Positions 43,616-52,679 of a stretch of DNA of 64,000 nt are shown here, piece by piece. A program made the translations under genes and the position numbers. The stretch's first letter is position 1. The number at the start of each line of letters is the position of its first letter. The DNA is from CAYTXJ01 sp965613025 (lineage in GTDB: Bacteria; Desulfobacterota; DSM-4660; Desulfatiglandales; JALVMZ01), in assembly GCA_965613025.1 (NCBI GenBank), contig CBFDUE010000001.1, positions 1 through 64,000 on the forward strand, given 5' to 3'. The notes beneath the pieces are model-generated. The model ran no database searches, was not told where the DNA came from, and was given only the letters and a program-made list of their open reading frames with translations.

Positions 43616-44210
43616 TAATTATATCTTCAATCCTATTGTAGATCCTCTCCCTTATATATCTAAATGATATTATTATGGACTCCACCGCCCTTATGGCTGA
43701 ATCTATATCATCATTTACCACCACATAGTCATACCATCTTGACTCTCTAAGTTCTTGAAATGCCTGCTTCATCCTTCTATCTATTGTCTCATCACTGTCT
43801 GTCTTTCTTCCTTTAAGCCTTTTAAAAAGCTCTTCTACAGAAGGAGGAAGAATAAATATCAGATGGGAGTGGTCTATCTTTTCTTTTATATTTCTTGCAC
43901 CCTTGGGATCTATATCCATTATTACATCCTCTCCTTGCTTCATAACTTCATAAATGAATCTATACGAGGTGCCATAGAGATTTCCATATACCTCCTCCCA
44001 TTCAATAAACTCACCCTTTCTTATCATCTCCTTAAATTCAGTCTCACTTATAAAATTATAGTCTATGCCATCCACCTCTCCTCTGCGTGGAGGCCTTGTG
44101 GTGTAGGACACTGAATATCGGATATGAGGAATCTTTTTGAGCAAATATGTTATGATAGTGGATTTACCCACTCCAGATGGTCCAGATATCACAAAGAGAT
44201 GACCTTTCAT
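43599..44210 (-). CDS. gmk: Guanylate kinase
   Basis: A 203-residue cytoplasmic enzyme converting GMP and ATP to GDP and ADP. It shows the P-loop SGPSGVGKSTII, YTTRPPRRGEVDGIDYNFIS, EFIEWEEVYGNLYGTS, VIMDIDPKGARNIK and IFILPPSVEELFKRLKGR. Standard length. It overlaps remA by 4 bp and rlmB by 17 bp. Confidence 0.97.
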   Translation of the reverse strand: MKGHLFVISGPSGVGKSTIITYLLKKIPHIRYSVSYTTRPPRRGEVDGIDYNFISETEFKEMIRKGEFIEWEEVYGNLYGTSYRFIYEVMKQGEDVIMDIDPKGARNIKEKIDHSHLIFILPPSVEELFKRLKGRKTDSDETIDRRMKQAFQELRESRWYDYVVVNDDIDSAIRAVESIIISFRYIRERIYNRIEDIINGYKG

Positions 44211-44482
44211 ATCTGAGATGTCTCATCCTGAGGATTCCGAGAGTCTGTGGAAAATCTCTGAGCGATGGTCTCTGTCTGAACCGCAGAGAGGATCACATGA
44301 TTACTGTCTGTAATGATAAGGGATCTTGTCTTTCTTCCTTGAGTAGCATCAATAAGGCGATTTTCTCTCCTTGCCTCTTCCCTTAATCTCTTTGCGGGAG
44401 CGGTATTAGGAGAGATAATTGCCACGATCCTGTCCCTTACAACTGAATTTCCAAAACCGATATTTATTAACCTATTACTCAT
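44207..44482 (-). CDS. RemA/DUF370-family regulator
   Basis: 91 residues of the DUF370 (RemA) family: NRLINIGFGNSVVRDRIVAIISPNTAPAKRLREEARRENRLIDATQGRKTRSLIITDSNHVILSAVQTETIAQRF. In Bacillus, RemA is a DNA-binding activator of matrix and osmoprotection genes. In other phyla the gene simply rides between yicC and gmk with no proven role. GAGGAG precedes the ATG. Confidence 0.93.
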   Translation of the reverse strand: MSNRLINIGFGNSVVRDRIVAIISPNTAPAKRLREEARRENRLIDATQGRKTRSLIITDSNHVILSAVQTETIAQRFSTDSRNPQDETSQI

Positions 44483-44497
44483 AAGATACTCCTCAGG

Positions 44498-45379
44498 CTA
44501 TTCAATATTCTGTGCATGTTCCCTTAACTTTTCAAGCTCTACCTTTATGTTTACCACATTCATTGATATATCAAAGTCAGAGGCCTTTGTACTCAAGGTA
44601 TTTACCTCTCTATGAATCTCCTGAATTAAAAACTCTATCTTCCTTCCCAATGCCCCATCATGAGTCAAGATATCTTCAAACTGTCTGAGGTGACTGTCAA
44701 TTCTTATCAATTCTTCATTAACATCTGTCTTATGGATATATATGGCAAGCTCCTGCATCATCCTCTCTTCAGAGATGGGGATATCTTCCAGTATCTCTTT
44801 AGCTCTCCTAAGGAATCTTTCCTTATATTCCGCTAACATCTCAGGCAGCCTCTTCCTTATCTCTTTGAGATTTTCCCTGATCTTCCGTATTCTATTTAAC
44901 ATATCATCTCTTATGGCCTTTCCTTCCTGAATCCTCATATCATCAAGCATTGAGAGAGCAGAACTTAACGCATCATTTACCCCCTCTCTGATCTCTTCAC
45001 GATCCATCTCCTTTGCCTTATAAGTCAAAACATCTCTCATCTGAAATAGTATCTCAGAGCTCACTGGAGGAGAAATTCCAAATCTATCACTTACACTTTT
45101 AAAAAGATCCATATATCTTTTCAAGAGCTCTTCATTTAAAAGTATCTCATAATCACTCCCTTCCTGTCCAAACCTCACCTGCACATTCACATCCACCCTT
45201 CCACGAATGATCTTTTCAGAGATCTTCTCCTTCACAAGATCCTCAAATGGATAGGTATTCTTGGGGATATGGATGTTTATATCCCTGAATCTGCTGTTAA
45301 CAGATCTTATCTCTACGGTGATATTTATATCCCCGCTGTTAAACTCCCCTTTCCCATAGCCTGTCATGCTCTTTATCAA
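44498..45379 (-). CDS. yicC: YicC-family endoribonuclease
   Basis: 293 residues. It shows the family N-terminus IKSMTGYGKGEF, VEIRSVNSRFRDINIHIP, the acidic middle, and the C-terminal signature RIDSHLRQFEDIL...GRKIEFLIQEIHREVNTLSTKASD. YicC from E. coli cleaves small RNAs. The start is a TTG with AAGGAGG 9 bp upstream, giving the family-typical MIKSMTGYG. First gene of yicC-remA-gmk-rlmB. Confidence 0.94.
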   Translation of the reverse strand: MIKSMTGYGKGEFNSGDINITVEIRSVNSRFRDINIHIPKNTYPFEDLVKEKISEKIIRGRVDVNVQVRFGQEGSDYEILLNEELLKRYMDLFKSVSDRFGISPPVSSEILFQMRDVLTYKAKEMDREEIREGVNDALSSALSMLDDMRIQEGKAIRDDMLNRIRKIRENLKEIRKRLPEMLAEYKERFLRRAKEILEDIPISEERMMQELAIYIHKTDVNEELIRIDSHLRQFEDILTHDGALGRKIEFLIQEIHREVNTLSTKASDFDISMNVVNIKVELEKLREHAQNIE

Positions 45380-45450
45380 CGAAATATTCCTCCTTTATAG
45401 GTGAAAGCTTTTATAACCCCTTTTTACACTGGGGGTTATACCCCCCCTCC

Positions 45451-45477
45451 GGGTCGGATGACCCTCTGGGTCGGATG
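45451..45477. repeat. Direct repeat GGGTCGGATG
   Basis: GGGTCGGATG occurs at 45451-45460 and 45468-45477. The first copy also forms the hairpin GGGTC-GGAT-GACCC (45451-45464). It borders the nested palindromic repeat. Confidence 0.6.
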
Positions 45478-45559
45478 TCATTGCGAGCGAAGCGAAGCAA
45501 TCTCATCCCCCCTTCTACCCTCGAACCATGAACCATTCTCAGATTGCTTCGCAATGACA
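45476..45559. repeat. Dispersed palindromic repeat (TGTCATTGCG...AAGCAATCT)
   Basis: The left arm (45476-45503) reads TGTCATTGCGAGCGAAGCGA then AGCAATCT. The right arm (45541-45559) is AGATTGCTTCGCAATGACA, its inverse minus an internal AGCGAAGCG. About 37 bp separate the arms. Repeats of this sequence type are scattered in many unrelated bacteria. A degenerate copy sits at 1710-1745. Confidence 0.8.
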
Positions 45560-45606
45560 GATTCCATTTACAGCTTTTTACTAAGAGCTTTGAAAAATTC
45601 AAAGCT

Positions 45607-46140
45607 CTATGGGTGTATGCCTCTTATCTGCCTCTTATAGGCATCTCGTATTATATTAAACAGCCTTATGATCTCAGGATCTGCATAGTCCTTATATGTC
45701 CATCCCAAGGGGATAAAACCTCCCTTTTTATATATCAGTGTGAGATCTGCATAGATACCCCTGCTTAGATATATCCTGTGCACATAGTTCTTTCCGGTTG
45801 CAAGGATCAATCTCTCAAGGCAGATGTATCCAGGATCAATATTTATCATCCTCTTATCACCCTTAGAGTGTCTCCTTTCCACCTCATTTGTGGTAATCTT
45901 AATATCTACGATATCCTCTGGATCTATAAGTCTTTTAAAGGATAAAAATCTTCTCCAAAGGGGCCAACCCATCTCCTTTTCATAATATCTTGTTCTGTCA
46001 AAGGAAAGTTCATGGCTTATCCAGTCTATGCTTCCAAATATCTGTTCCAGCTCTTCAATAACTTTAAATATAAGAGCCCTATCAGAGGAAAAGAGGCTTG
46101 TAATCAGTTTAACCCTCTCTGGCTCCTTGGGTAGGCTCAT
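45607..46140 (-). CDS. DUF4416-family protein
   Basis: 177 residues from the chosen start. The family pattern LPKEPERVKLITSLFSSDRALIFKVIEELEQIFGSIDWIS...FDRTRYYEKEMGWPLWRRFLSFKRLIDPEDIVDIKITTNEVE...INIDPGYICLERLILATGKNYVHRIYLSRGIYADLTLIYK is present throughout. DUF4416 is common in delta-type bacteria and Nitrospirota and its function is unknown. I chose ATG 46140 over one 27 bp upstream because GGAAGGGG lies directly before it. It overlaps ugd by 32 bp. Its stop codon merges with the repeat palindrome. Confidence 0.88.
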   Translation of the reverse strand: MSLPKEPERVKLITSLFSSDRALIFKVIEELEQIFGSIDWISHELSFDRTRYYEKEMGWPLWRRFLSFKRLIDPEDIVDIKITTNEVERRHSKGDKRMINIDPGYICLERLILATGKNYVHRIYLSRGIYADLTLIYKKGGFIPLGWTYKDYADPEIIRLFNIIRDAYKRQIRGIHP

Positions 46141-47440
46141 AACCCCTTCCCACGCAATAATACACAAACCCCATCTCTCTCATCTTCTCTGGTTCATATA
46201 TGTTTTTAAGGTCTATGACTATGGGCCTCCTGAGAAGAGATTTAATCCGCGGCCAGTCTAAGAATCTAAACTCGTTCCACTCTGTAATAATTATAAGTGC
46301 ATCTGAGCCTTCTGCCACCTTATAGGAATCTGTGCCATATTGTATATCCTTAAACAGCCTTTTGGTTGCAGGAATACCGGCTGGATCATATGCACATATC
46401 TCTGCTCCCCTCTCCAAGAGCTCTCCAATTATCTTTATGGCAGGAGACTCCCGTATATCATCTGTATTGGGTTTGAAGGTAAGGCCCAAGATCCCTAACC
46501 TTTTCCCTTTAACACCTCCAACTGCCCTATCAATCTTTTGCACCATCCTCTTCCACTGCTCCTCATTTACCCTGATTACCGCATCAACTATCTGAAATCT
46601 ATAGCCTGCTGCCTCTGCAATCTTGCTTATGGCTCTGGTGTCCTTTGGAAAGCACGAACCTCCAAATCCAGGGCCAGGATGCAAAAACTTGGGGCTTATC
46701 CTTCCGTCCAATCCCATTGCCTTTGCAACCACATGGACATCTGCACCTACCAATTCGCACAGATTGGCAATCTCATTTATAAAGGAGACCTTTGTTGCAA
46801 GAAAGGAATTGGATGCATATTTTATCATCTCAGCTGTCTCCACATTTGTTATCACAAATGGAGTTTCAATAAGATACAGAGGGGAGTATAGATCTTTCAT
46901 TATGGCAATAGCCTGTTCACTATCTGATCCTATCACCACCCTGTCAGGTCTCATAAAATCATCAATTGCAGAGCCTTCTCTCAGGAATTCAGGATTGGAT
47001 ACCACATCAAATGGAATTTCATTCTTTTGATTCTTCCTGATTATCTCCTCAATCTTCTTACCTGTTCCCACTGGAACTGTGCTCTTTGTTGCAATTATCT
47101 TATAGGATCTCATAAGCCTTCCAATAGACTCTGCCACCTGATACACATATTCCAGATTGGCAGAGCCATCGGTCTCCGAAGGAGTGCCCACTGCAATAAA
47201 TATCACTAAACTCCTTTCAATGGGCTCTTCTATATCTGTGGTAAAGTGCAGTCTCCCTGCTGCCACATTCTTTTTTACCATCTCCTCAAGTCCAGGCTCA
47301 TATATGGGAATTCTCTCCTCTTTCAACATCTTAATCTTTTTAGAGTCATTATCCACACAAAACACATTGTTACCAAATTCGGCAAAACATGTCCCTGTTA
47401 CCAGCCCAACATATCCAACACCCACAACGCATATATTCAT
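46109..47440 (-). CDS. ugd: UDP-glucose 6-dehydrogenase
   Basis: 443 residues. It oxidises UDP-glucose to UDP-glucuronate with two NAD+, supplying surface polysaccharide synthesis. It shows the Rossmann loop VVGVGYVGLVTGTCFAEFG, VGTPSETDGSANLEYV, TKSTVPVGTGKKIEE, NPEFLREGSAIDDFMRPDRVVIG, the catalytic Cys263 in GFGGSCFPKD, and GLTFKPNTDDIRESPA. It is 3 bp after rfaE1. The C-terminus is slightly extended over the DUF4416 start. Confidence 0.96.
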   Translation of the reverse strand: MNICVVGVGYVGLVTGTCFAEFGNNVFCVDNDSKKIKMLKEERIPIYEPGLEEMVKKNVAAGRLHFTTDIEEPIERSLVIFIAVGTPSETDGSANLEYVYQVAESIGRLMRSYKIIATKSTVPVGTGKKIEEIIRKNQKNEIPFDVVSNPEFLREGSAIDDFMRPDRVVIGSDSEQAIAIMKDLYSPLYLIETPFVITNVETAEMIKYASNSFLATKVSFINEIANLCELVGADVHVVAKAMGLDGRISPKFLHPGPGFGGSCFPKDTRAISKIAEAAGYRFQIVDAVIRVNEEQWKRMVQKIDRAVGGVKGKRLGILGLTFKPNTDDIRESPAIKIIGELLERGAEICAYDPAGIPATKRLFKDIQYGTDSYKVAEGSDALIIITEWNEFRFLDWPRIKSLLRRPIVIDLKNIYEPEKMREMGFVYYCVGRGYEPTQGAREG

Positions 47441-47443
47441 ATC

Positions 47444-48454
47444 TTACCTCCTCTCTTTAAAGATGCCTTCCAGATCCTCCCTCTTTACTGCATATGTTCC
47501 AAGCTCTCCAACCACCACTCCTGCAGCAAAATTTGCCATTATAGCCGCACTGCGAAGTGATATTCCTGATGATAGCGCCAATGTGATAATGGCTATGACA
47601 GTATCACCTGCACCGGTTACATCGTAGACATCCTTAGCAGAGGCAGGTATATGGTATATACCACCATCCCTTTCAAATAGGGTCATACCGTATTTACCCT
47701 GGGTGATAAGGAGATTTTCACAATTGAGCCCCCCTATTATACCCCTTCCCACCTCTAAGAGGCTTGAATTGTTGTCTATATGCATTCCATAAAACTGACC
47801 TGCCTCATGATGATTAGGAGTGATAAGTGTAACTTCCCTATAAAGATTAAAATTTTTTACCTTTGGATCCACACATATGGGAATCCCTCTTTCCTTTGCA
47901 ATACTTTTAAGGCCCTCCACGATATTTTTACAGATCACCCCCTTTCCATAGTCAGATACTAAGATACCATCTATATTGTCTGCTATGGAAGATGCAAGAT
48001 CTAAGATCCTCCTCTGAATATTATCATCAATGATATCTGTCTTTTCTCTATCCAATCTTACAACCTGTTGATTATGTGCTATTATCCTTGTCTTCACCGT
48101 GGTGGGTCTGTCTTTACACATAATAAGACCGTCTAAGGGCACTCCCATCTCTTTTAATATCTCTTTAATCCTTTTACCCTTCCCATCCTCTCCCACCACA
48201 GCGCATATCACCGCATCTCCTCCAACCGAAGTTATATTATTTAATACATTTCCCGCACCTCCCAGCCTCTCAGTGCTTCCTCTCTCTTCTACCACAGGAA
48301 CCGGAGCTTCTGGAGATATACGTGATACCTTTCCCCATATGTATTGATCCAAGATTATATCTCCTACAATCAGCACCTTGGAGCTTCTAAGAAGATCCAG
48401 GTATCTTAAAAGATTCATTTTCTCTTCGAAGGGATCAATCTCTCTTATCTCCAC
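47444..48454 (-). CDS. rfaE1: D-glycero-beta-D-manno-heptose-7-phosphate kinase
   Basis: 336 residues of the RfaE1/HldE N-terminal domain (PfkB fold). It makes heptose 1,7-bisphosphate for ADP-heptose and lipopolysaccharide inner core. It shows VLIVGDIILDQYIWGKVSRISPEAPVPVV, RLGGAGNVLNNI, VVRLDREK, VSDYGKGVI, TPNHHEA and DVTGAGDTVIA with the catalytic Asp. The adenylyltransferase half is absent, so it is the single-domain form. The start is GTG 48454 with AGAGGT at suitable distance; an ATG 12 codons later is an alternative. It implies an LPS-type outer membrane. Confidence 0.94.
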   Translation of the reverse strand: MEIREIDPFEEKMNLLRYLDLLRSSKVLIVGDIILDQYIWGKVSRISPEAPVPVVEERGSTERLGGAGNVLNNITSVGGDAVICAVVGEDGKGKRIKEILKEMGVPLDGLIMCKDRPTTVKTRIIAHNQQVVRLDREKTDIIDDNIQRRILDLASSIADNIDGILVSDYGKGVICKNIVEGLKSIAKERGIPICVDPKVKNFNLYREVTLITPNHHEAGQFYGMHIDNNSSLLEVGRGIIGGLNCENLLITQGKYGMTLFERDGGIYHIPASAKDVYDVTGAGDTVIAIITLALSSGISLRSAAIMANFAAGVVVGELGTYAVKREDLEGIFKERR

Positions 48455-48521
48455 CTCTTTAGACCTCTTATATAAAGGAATTGATTTTATCGTTGACTTT
48501 AATTAGCAATAACAGAGCAGA

Positions 48522-48549
48522 TTGTCCATAGATTAATTTTGGATTAAAT
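48522..48549 (+). promoter_or_regulatory. Possible promoter of the DMT transporter
   Basis: TTGTCC (48522-48527) and TTAAAT (48544-48549) with 16-bp spacing. The -10 lies only ~6 bp before the ATG, so a leaderless or later start is possible. Weak call. Confidence 0.3.
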
Positions 48550-48555
48550 AGGGAG

Positions 48556-49419
48556 ATGTGGTTCCTATTAAGCCTTTTTTCAGCCATATTTACTGCTCTG
48601 AATGATGTCATATCAAAATACTATTTCTCAACCTACTCTGCCTATGAAATGGCTCTTATCAGGCTGCTATATGCCTTTCCATTGCTCTTTACATCCCTTA
48701 TCCTTATGGACACTCCCTCATTGGACCCAATATTTTGGATATCGGTTTTACTTGCCCTTCCATTGGAAGTAGCTGCATTTCTTACATACATGGAGGCGAT
48801 TAAGAGTGCACCCCTTTCCCTGTGTATCCCTTTTCTCTCCTTTACCCCAGCATTTATGATATTTACAGGGAATCTTATACTGGGAGAGAAGGTTTCAACT
48901 TCAGGGATCTTGGGGATCCTTCTTATCTTAATAGGTTCGTACATATTAAACATATCAGATATAAAGAGGGAGATAATGGGGCCATTCAAGTCCATATTCA
49001 TAATAAAAGGGACAAGATTGATGCTACTTACTGCAGCCATATATTCGGTTACTGCAACTCTTGGTAAGCTTGCGATTAATCATTCTAATCCTCAGTTTTT
49101 TGCTACATTTTATTTTACCGTTTTAAGCCTTATCTTCTTTTTAATATGGCCTTTTAGAAGGGATGCAAAGATAGATATCATTATTAAGAGGCCTTTTGCA
49201 TCAGTGCTTTCAGGGCTTGTAACTTCAGCCATGATATTTTCCCATGTCTTTGCCATAAAGCTTATTGAGGCCGCCTATATGATATCTGTTAAGAGATCAA
49301 GTCTGCTATTTGGGGTATTGTTTGGTGCCATATTCTTTAAAGAGAAAGATATAGGTAAGAGATTTATCGGTGCATCCATAATGATGTCAGGAGTTATTAT
49401 AATTGGATTAATGGGATGA
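48556..49419 (+). CDS. EamA/DMT-family membrane transporter
   Basis: 287 residues with ten hydrophobic helices in two EamA repeats (~1-130 and ~150-285). The DMT pattern is clear: FTALNDVISKYYFSTYSAYEMALIRLLYAFP, then FLSFTPAFMIFTGNLILGEKVSTSGILGILLILIGSYIL, repeated as MISVKRSSLLFGVLFGAIFFKEKDIGKRFIGASIMMSGVIII. The substrate is not predictable (metabolite or lipid-linked sugar export are family possibilities). It converges on the M48 peptidase gene with a 12-bp overlap. Confidence 0.88.
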   Translation: MWFLLSLFSAIFTALNDVISKYYFSTYSAYEMALIRLLYAFPLLFTSLILMDTPSLDPIFWISVLLALPLEVAAFLTYMEAIKSAPLSLCIPFLSFTPAFMIFTGNLILGEKVSTSGILGILLILIGSYILNISDIKREIMGPFKSIFIIKGTRLMLLTAAIYSVTATLGKLAINHSNPQFFATFYFTVLSLIFFLIWPFRRDAKIDIIIKRPFASVLSGLVTSAMIFSHVFAIKLIEAAYMISVKRSSLLFGVLFGAIFFKEKDIGKRFIGASIMMSGVIIIGLMG

Positions 49420-51174
49420 ATAAGGAAGGGCCTTTTTAAATCTTTCAAGCTGGGCCTTATAGTAGTCTCTCCTTTCCTTTGCCATATCTAATGCCTCTCT
49501 TTCAGCCCTTATGGCCTCATTTCTCATTCCATTTACCCAGTATGCCTCTGCCAATGTATCTAAGTATGCTGCACATCTCTTCAAGGATACCGCCCTCTTT
49601 GCAAGCATCAATGCCCTTTTGGGATCCCTTAGCTCCTCTTTATCTGCGGTTGCCAAGATCCAGGCCAAATTATTTAATGCAATGTGTGCATCCTTATATG
49701 ATCTTAAGATCTTTTCATAGATTGAAACTGCCTTCCTAAGTTCTCCCATATCGTGGTATATCATAGCCACATCTATAAATAGATTGAGATCCTTTTTGGG
49801 ATCTACCTTTGAAGACCTTATCAATTTGGAGGCAGAATTTAAGATGACAGCTTTTCTTATGGTGGTGCTATTAACACCATATATCAGAAGAGAGAAACCT
49901 AAAAGATATATGAAGAGACACAGTATCAGAAACCTTGTATGTCTCTTTAAGAGCATGGGATCCCTGAAAAATCTGTTTAGATATTCCACCCTCTCTTTGA
50001 TGCTAAAATGGTGCCAACTCGGTAGATCCCTTATTTTGCCACTTAAAAGCGCTATCTTTTCAAGGGAAAGTATTGTGGGAGTAGGATCTCCCATTAGGTG
50101 TGCGGAAAAGGCATCTGCCTGTCTTTCTAAGTTTCGCATAAAGAATCCTACAATATATCTAAAGTATATTATCAATGAGAACACTACAGGAAGGGAAATA
50201 CCCAGGTAGAGAAAGGTGTTCTTCTCAGAGATGGTATGTGGGATTAAGAGATAGAATAGGAGTTCAAAGAAGCCCTTAGAGAAGGCAACATATAGTATAA
50301 AAAATAGGAGATAGAGGTAAAAGTGGTAGAATCTTATATGCCCCATCTCATGGGCAATGACTGCCTTTATCTCCTCTAAGGTAAGATTCTCCATAAGGGA
50401 ATCTGTAATGAGAATATATCTGAATCTGGGGACTATTCCCATGATTCCTGCAGTAAGCATCTGCCCTTTGAAGATGGGCCATCTTAAGATCTCTCTGTAT
50501 CTAAATCCTTTATTCCTTAAAAACTCCTTTATGGCAAAAAGCCTTTCATCGGGTATGAACTCCTTGCATCCCCATATCTTGGGAATAATTGCGGGAAGAA
50601 ATATCATTAAGATAATAAGGAAGCAGGAAAATAGGATAAATTGATATATATCCCTTTCAATATATCGGATAAGTGTAGTCCAGGATAAGAGATCAAATAG
50701 AAGATCAAACAACAGATAGGGTATGACAATAGGGATATTAAAACGAAGATTCTGAATTATATAGTCTCTCTTTCCAATATCTATAGAAAAGGTGTTTCGA
50801 TATGAATCATATGAATGAAACCAGACTATACATAACATCATTAGATAGATTGATATAACAACTGTGCTTTCAAGGAGTAGAGAGAGCCTCACATAGGGTA
50901 TTAGCCTTATTAGATGTCTCAGATTAAAGAGATAGGTATCCATTGAAAATATGAGTATGGAAATAATGGAACACAGTAGCACCCTTCTATGATAGAGCTT
51001 AGGTGAACTCTCATAGGAACTTCTAAATATAACACGACACATATAGAAAAATAGCGACCACGATAGCGCTATCAGGGATAGATTAATTAAGGGTGAAAAA
51101 AGAGAGAGCTGATCCAACTCAATATGATATATGATAAGGATGGCAATAAGGTATATGATATTATTAAAAATCAT
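49408..51174 (-). CDS. M48-family membrane metallopeptidase with C-terminal TPR-like repeats
   Basis: 588 residues. The N-terminal half is hydrophobic, with several TM helices (~1-200). The zinc motif HEMGH is at 275-279, with the third ligand likely in the RNLERQADAFSAHLMG segment (Glu and Asp-rich). A TM helix lies near 400. Then a soluble C-terminal region (~430-588) has tetratricopeptide-like helices (YHDMGELRKAVSIYEKILRSYKDAHIALNNLAWILA, RALMLAKRAVSLKRCAAYLDTLAEAYWVNGMRNEA). It resembles HtpX/Ste24-type membrane proteases for quality control. It overlaps rng by 4 bp. Confidence 0.9.
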   Translation of the reverse strand: MIFNNIIYLIAILIIYHIELDQLSLFSPLINLSLIALSWSLFFYMCRVIFRSSYESSPKLYHRRVLLCSIISILIFSMDTYLFNLRHLIRLIPYVRLSLLLESTVVISIYLMMLCIVWFHSYDSYRNTFSIDIGKRDYIIQNLRFNIPIVIPYLLFDLLFDLLSWTTLIRYIERDIYQFILFSCFLIILMIFLPAIIPKIWGCKEFIPDERLFAIKEFLRNKGFRYREILRWPIFKGQMLTAGIMGIVPRFRYILITDSLMENLTLEEIKAVIAHEMGHIRFYHFYLYLLFFILYVAFSKGFFELLFYLLIPHTISEKNTFLYLGISLPVVFSLIIYFRYIVGFFMRNLERQADAFSAHLMGDPTPTILSLEKIALLSGKIRDLPSWHHFSIKERVEYLNRFFRDPMLLKRHTRFLILCLFIYLLGFSLLIYGVNSTTIRKAVILNSASKLIRSSKVDPKKDLNLFIDVAMIYHDMGELRKAVSIYEKILRSYKDAHIALNNLAWILATADKEELRDPKRALMLAKRAVSLKRCAAYLDTLAEAYWVNGMRNEAIRAEREALDMAKERRDYYKAQLERFKKALPYSSH

Positions 51175-52649
51175 ATGATCTGATCTGATTTGATGAAATC
51201 GATATGGCTTTCTCCAGAGCCTATCTTTTCATTGCCCTGTATTATGATCTTCATATTAAATCTCTCTTCCATATTAAGTAATTCCCTTCTCTGGGCATTC
51301 AATATGTAGGAAGCCACATCCAGTGGAAGAGTTGCCACAACCTCTTTTACGCCCCCTTTTGAGGCAATGGATTTTATATTCCTCAATACAGATGCAGATG
51401 CAGACTCCACTGACATCACCTTTCCCCTCCCTTTACAGGTAGGGCATATCTGATAGCTCTTAAGTTCAATGGAAGGATTTAACCTCTGACGGGAGAGCTC
51501 CATTAGACCAAATTTGGATATTCGGGAAAGCTCCACCTTTGCCCTGTCCTTTTTTATCTCCTCTTTTACCCTCTTTTCCACATCTCTTATATGCTCCTTG
51601 TCCTTCATATCTATGAAATCAATAACTACCAATCCTCCTATATCTCTCAGCCTTAACTGTCGAGGGATCTCTTTGGCGGCTTCCATATTTATGATAAAGG
51701 CCATGGATTCCCTGTTTTCTCCTGCAATGGTGCTACCAGAGTTTACATCTATGGCAATCAATGCCTCTGTTGAATCTATAACTATATACCCTCCACTTTT
51801 AAGATCCACTCTTCTGCTATATATTCTTTCTATCTGATTCTCTATATTGTATCTCTCAAATATGGGTATATCTTCCTTATATAGCCTTATCTTCTTCTGA
51901 TCCCTTGGAGAGAGTATCTTCATATACTGTTTCAGCCTCTTATATAGACCCATATCATCAACCCATATCTCATCTATATCACGGCTATAATGGTCTCTTA
52001 ATGTCCTAAAACATATATCCTGCTCTTCATGTATCAATGTCATAGGTGGCCCCTTTTTGGCCCTCTCTCTAATCTGTGTCCATAGTCTTAAAAGCCTATT
52101 CAGTTCTCTTAATATCTCCCTCTTTCTTATACCTTCAGAGGCGGTCCGCATGATGCATCCCATATAGGAGGGAAGGGGAAGGGTCGTGGCAATTCTCTTA
52201 AGTCTCTTTCTCTCTTTTTCGTCTCCTATCTTACGAGAAATCCCTATTGTATCCCTTCCAGGTGTTAATACCATGTATCTTCCTGCAAGGGTTACATATG
52301 TCGTAAGATACGCACCCTTTTCCCCTGGCATATCCTTTACAACCTGGACCAAGACCTCCTGTCCTTTCTGTATTCTCATGTCAATGGGAATATCCTTATT
52401 ATCTGAAACCGCCCAATATTGGGGATGGATCTCTTCTGAGGGAAGAAAACCGTTCTTTTTCTGTCCAAAATTTACAAAACATGCTTGGAGTCTATGATCA
52501 ATGTTTTCCACAATCCCCTTATAGATATTTCCCACTGTCTGTCTTAAAGATAGGGTCTGAATATAAAAGTCTTCCAAGATGCCATCCTTAATGATTGCTA
52601 CCCTAAACTCCTCCTTATGACTTGCGTCAATAAGAATCTTTCTACTCAT
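51171..52649 (-). CDS. rng: Ribonuclease G/E family endoribonuclease
   Basis: 492 residues, the RNase G length. An embedded S1 domain (~38-125, VGNIYKGIVENIDHRLQACFVNFGQKKNGFLPSEEI) is followed by the RNase E-type core with GGYIVIDSTEALIAIDVNSGS (catalytic Asp), GGLVVIDFIDMKDKEH and the zinc-link CPTCKGRG at ~405-412. It matures 16S rRNA and degrades RNA. It belongs to the same minus-strand run as rny and polA and overlaps the M48 gene by 4 bp. Confidence 0.95.
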   Translation of the reverse strand: MSRKILIDASHKEEFRVAIIKDGILEDFYIQTLSLRQTVGNIYKGIVENIDHRLQACFVNFGQKKNGFLPSEEIHPQYWAVSDNKDIPIDMRIQKGQEVLVQVVKDMPGEKGAYLTTYVTLAGRYMVLTPGRDTIGISRKIGDEKERKRLKRIATTLPLPSYMGCIMRTASEGIRKREILRELNRLLRLWTQIRERAKKGPPMTLIHEEQDICFRTLRDHYSRDIDEIWVDDMGLYKRLKQYMKILSPRDQKKIRLYKEDIPIFERYNIENQIERIYSRRVDLKSGGYIVIDSTEALIAIDVNSGSTIAGENRESMAFIINMEAAKEIPRQLRLRDIGGLVVIDFIDMKDKEHIRDVEKRVKEEIKKDRAKVELSRISKFGLMELSRQRLNPSIELKSYQICPTCKGRGKVMSVESASASVLRNIKSIASKGGVKEVVATLPLDVASYILNAQRRELLNMEERFNMKIIIQGNEKIGSGESHIDFIKSDQII

Positions 52650-52679
52650 CGTGTTATGAACCTTTTGGTAGAGATATCT

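Larger units (their letters stand above)
45403..45608. repeat. MITE-like repeat element, copy B, interrupted
   Basis: The left part (45403-45445) matches 11693-11736 of copy A (shared ATAACCCCTTTTTACACTGG and GGGGGTTA-ACCCCC hairpin). The right part (45567-45608) matches 11772-11812 (ACAGCTTTTT, then AGAGCTTTGAA-AAA-TTCAAAGCTCT). Between them, the ~35 bp of copy A is replaced by ~120 bp that contains another repeat. It fills the gap between the DUF4416 gene and yicC. Confidence 0.7.
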
